A stretch of DNA of 64,000 nucleotides from contig NZ_FXUL01000024.1 of the NCBI RefSeq assembly GCF_900182955.1, forward strand, positions 1-64,000, given 5' to 3'. The notes under the pieces were generated by a model, which was not told the origin of the DNA, ran no database searches, and was given only the letters and a program-made list of their open reading frames with translations. Shown here piece by piece: positions 62,502 through 64,000 of the stretch (its first letter is position 1; each line of letters opens with the position of its first letter). The DNA comes from Noviherbaspirillum suwonense (GTDB taxonomy: Bacteria > Pseudomonadota > Gammaproteobacteria > Burkholderiales > Burkholderiaceae_D). The position numbers and the translations under genes were made by a program.

Positions 62502-63942
62502 TACTACAGTTGTAATTACAAATTTTTAGTCTATGCTGAAAGCCAGGGTTGCGACTTCTCGGAGTGGTGATCATGGATCAGGTTATTCGGAAATATCAGG
62601 ACGCAAGCCGGACGTGGCAGCAGACATTGGATACGCTGCTGGATCGAATTGGCATGCACTTTGGCCGTAAGGAAATGCAGGAGCGGGCCAGGGATTATCT
62701 GCAAGGCTTGCTGCGACCCGTCGAACGCAAGAATGGCTGGCAATTGGCGGAAGCGACCGGGCATGCCGTGCCCTATAGCATCCAGCATTTGCTGGACCGG
62801 GCACGTTGGAATGTTGACGCGGTACGCGATGAAGCGCGCGACTACGCGCTGGCGTACTTGGCAGATCCGGATGCGGTACTGGTAGCGGATGAAACCGGCT
62901 TCTTGAAGAAGGGCACCCATTCGGTCGGCGTATCACGGCAGTACAGCGGCACCGCAGGCCGCATTGAGAACTGCCAGATCGGCGTGTTTCTGGCTTATGT
63001 CAGCGACAAGGGAAGGCTCCTCATTGACCGGGAACTCTATCTACCCAAGGAATGGGCGGATAACCAGGAAAGCCGCCGGGCAGCGAAGGTCCCCGACAGT
63101 GTCTGCTTTGCTACCAAGCCTGAATTGGCGCGTCAAATGATTGAGCGTGCAGTGCAAGCCGGTGTTGCTTTTAGGTGGTTTACGGCAGATGAGGTGTATG
63201 GCAATAACCGTCGTCTGCGGGTTTGGCTGGAGCAACAGCACATCTGGCACGTCATGGCACTGGCTTCTCACCAATACGTCTGGCTGCCCTCGATGCGGCA
63301 GGCGACCGTACAGCAGTTGGCTGCGACTGCCAATGCCGACGACTGGGTGCGGCTGGCTGCTGGCAATGGGGCCAAGGGGCCGCGCCTGTATGACTGGGCC
63401 AGGTTACCCCTGCTGAGCTGGCAGATACCAGGCGAACGCTGGCTGCTACTGCGTCGTAGCGTCGCCAATCCAAAAGACATCGCTTACTACGTGGCCTATG
63501 TGCCCCAAGGCTGCCCCCTGCAGGACATGGTTCGGGTGGCCGGATCCCGCTGGGCGATTGAAGAATGCTTCGAAGCCGCCAAGGGCGAGGTCGGGCTGGA
63601 CCAGTATGAGGTACGCAGCTGGCACGGCTGGTATCGGCATATCACGCTGGCAATGACAGCGCACGCGTACCTGACCGTCTTGTATGCTATTGCTGACCAA
63701 CGCCCGATGTTTAAAAAAAAGACTTCCTGCGGCGCGATGCAGGATTGGAAGCAGCGACGATTACATTAGTGCGGCTCAGCGTCCGGGAATTGCGGAAGCT
63801 GTTATGGCAAATGCTCTGGCGCGTGCGCCCCTGTCTGGCATTCATCATTCACTGGTCACACTGGCGGCGCCATCACCAGGCCGTTGCCATGATGTGCCAC
63901 TGGCAGCGGCGCACGAACACACCATGAACTACAACTGTAGTA
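62502..63942 (+). mobile_element. Complete IS701-family insertion sequence
   Basis: 1441 bases. The left end TACTACAGTTGTAATT (from 62502) and the right end, read inward, TACTACAGTTGTAGTT (from 63942) differ at one position. The element is flanked by CTAG on both sides (62498-62501 and 63943-63946), a 4-base target duplication of the YTAR type expected for IS701. It is inserted in an IS3 orfA. Clean ends and duplication suggest a fairly recent insertion. Confidence 0.93.
62573..63927 (+). CDS. IS701-family transposase, needing a -1 shift at an A8 tract
   Basis: ATG 62573 has GGAGTGG upstream. The first frame (to 63769) holds the DDE domain: VLVADETGFLKKGTHSVGVS, WFTADEVYGNNRRLRVWLEQ, SRWAIEECFEAAKGEVGLDQ. 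At 63713-63720 there are eight A followed by G. A -1 shift there continues in the overlapping frame with the usual family C-terminus (ITLVRLSVRELRKLLWQMLW, WRRHHQAVAMMCHWQRR) to 63927, giving about 451 residues. A_AAA_AAG is a known slippery pattern, so this may be programmed or polymerase slippage rather than a defect. Without it the protein ends at FKKKTSCGAMQDWKQRRLH. Confidence 0.85.
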
Positions 63943-64000
63943 CTAGCAGCCGCAGTGTGGCCGAACTGGAAGACGAGATTGCCAAATCGCGTCGTGAGCT

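Larger units (their letters stand above)
62277..64000 (+). pseudogene. IS3-family orfA interrupted by an IS701-family element
   Basis: orfA starts at ATG 62320 with GGGAG upstream (MTRTDLRTYTPEFRAEAFEV, an HTH_Tnp_1 domain: LEATALGLSLPKGTLANWVK). It reads to SPPS at 62501, where the IS701 element begins. After the element, from 63943, the same frame resumes at once: SSRSVAELEDEIAKSRRE, up to the window end. Removing 62502-63945 restores one uninterrupted frame. The left IS end is near 62277 (TGTGGACACTCCTG). orfB would lie beyond the window. Confidence 0.87.

Noticed and set aside
1-64000. CRISPR arrays, rRNA and tRNA genes, phage modules
   Set aside because: No regularly spaced repeats, no rRNA-like stretches and no phage structural or integrase genes were seen. 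A tRNA scan by software was not possible, so a tRNA could have been missed.

Overview
The window looks like the chromosome or a large replicon of a GC-rich betaproteobacterium, probably Burkholderiales. This rests on Bug/TctC-type periplasmic receptors, many CaiB/BaiF CoA-transferases, crotonases and acyl-CoA dehydrogenases, a PHB-type acetoacetyl-CoA reductase fragment, and the codon and GC style. It is a catabolic island for an unidentified CoA-activated, probably alicyclic or branched carboxylic acid, heavily rearranged by insertion sequences. I saw no rRNA, tRNA or CRISPR array.

Region 1 (1-24.8 kb) is the catabolic core. Plus-strand genes at 1-4.9 kb encode a CoA-transferase end, two PaaG-like crotonases, a DUF35 protein, a thiolase-fold protein lacking the nucleophilic Cys, and a MaoC hydratase. 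A broken Bug receptor follows. A ten-gene minus-strand operon runs from 16.3 to 6.2 kb: CoA-transferase, BadI/MenB-like ring hydrolase, acyl-CoA ligase, crotonase, SDR, acyl-CoA dehydrogenase, a PaaH-type 3-hydroxyacyl-CoA dehydrogenase split into two genes, an alpha-methylacyl-CoA racemase-like protein and a quinone-oxidoreductase-like MDR. Divergent from it is a sigma54-dependent activator (16.45-18.13 kb), followed by an ABC substrate-binding protein, a thioesterase, an acyl-CoA dehydrogenase, a Bug receptor and a CoA-transferase.

Region 2 (24.8-35.0 kb) is a minus-strand operon: crotonase, SDR, acyl-CoA dehydrogenase, ADP-forming acyl-CoA synthetase, nitronate-monooxygenase-like protein, TRAP transporter and a truncated CoA-transferase. 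Several genes carry single-base frameshifts.

Five near-consensus -24/-12 sigma54 promoters (1339, 16318, 18279, 20735, 35024) precede these transcription units. They point to one regulon under the activator at 16.45 kb. A palindrome at 16391-16407, with partial relatives upstream of the other promoters, is a candidate binding site.

Region 3 (35.3-44.1 kb) is a 7.6-kb segment (35851-43443) that appears to have been inverted by an exchange between an ISL3-family and an IS4-family element. Each element is now cut into two halves, one at each end. Inside are a 5'-truncated IS110, livM, an ABC binding protein, livF and a PaaK-type CoA ligase; livH and livG are absent.

Region 4 (44.2-54.1 kb) holds a truncated phaB, a copper-efflux operon (CopZ-like chaperone, CopA, membrane protein) behind a CueR-type promoter, a DUF1275 protein, a universal stress protein and a broken P-type ATPase, followed by remnants of Tn5-like IS4, IS3 and IS6 elements.

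Region 5 (54.1-64 kb) is a second catabolic set: two acyl-CoA synthetases, a nitroreductase, and a second DUF35 plus Cys-less thiolase pair. After an ISL3 remnant come an ABC binding protein and an IS3 orfA interrupted by an IS701-family element with a CTAG target duplication.
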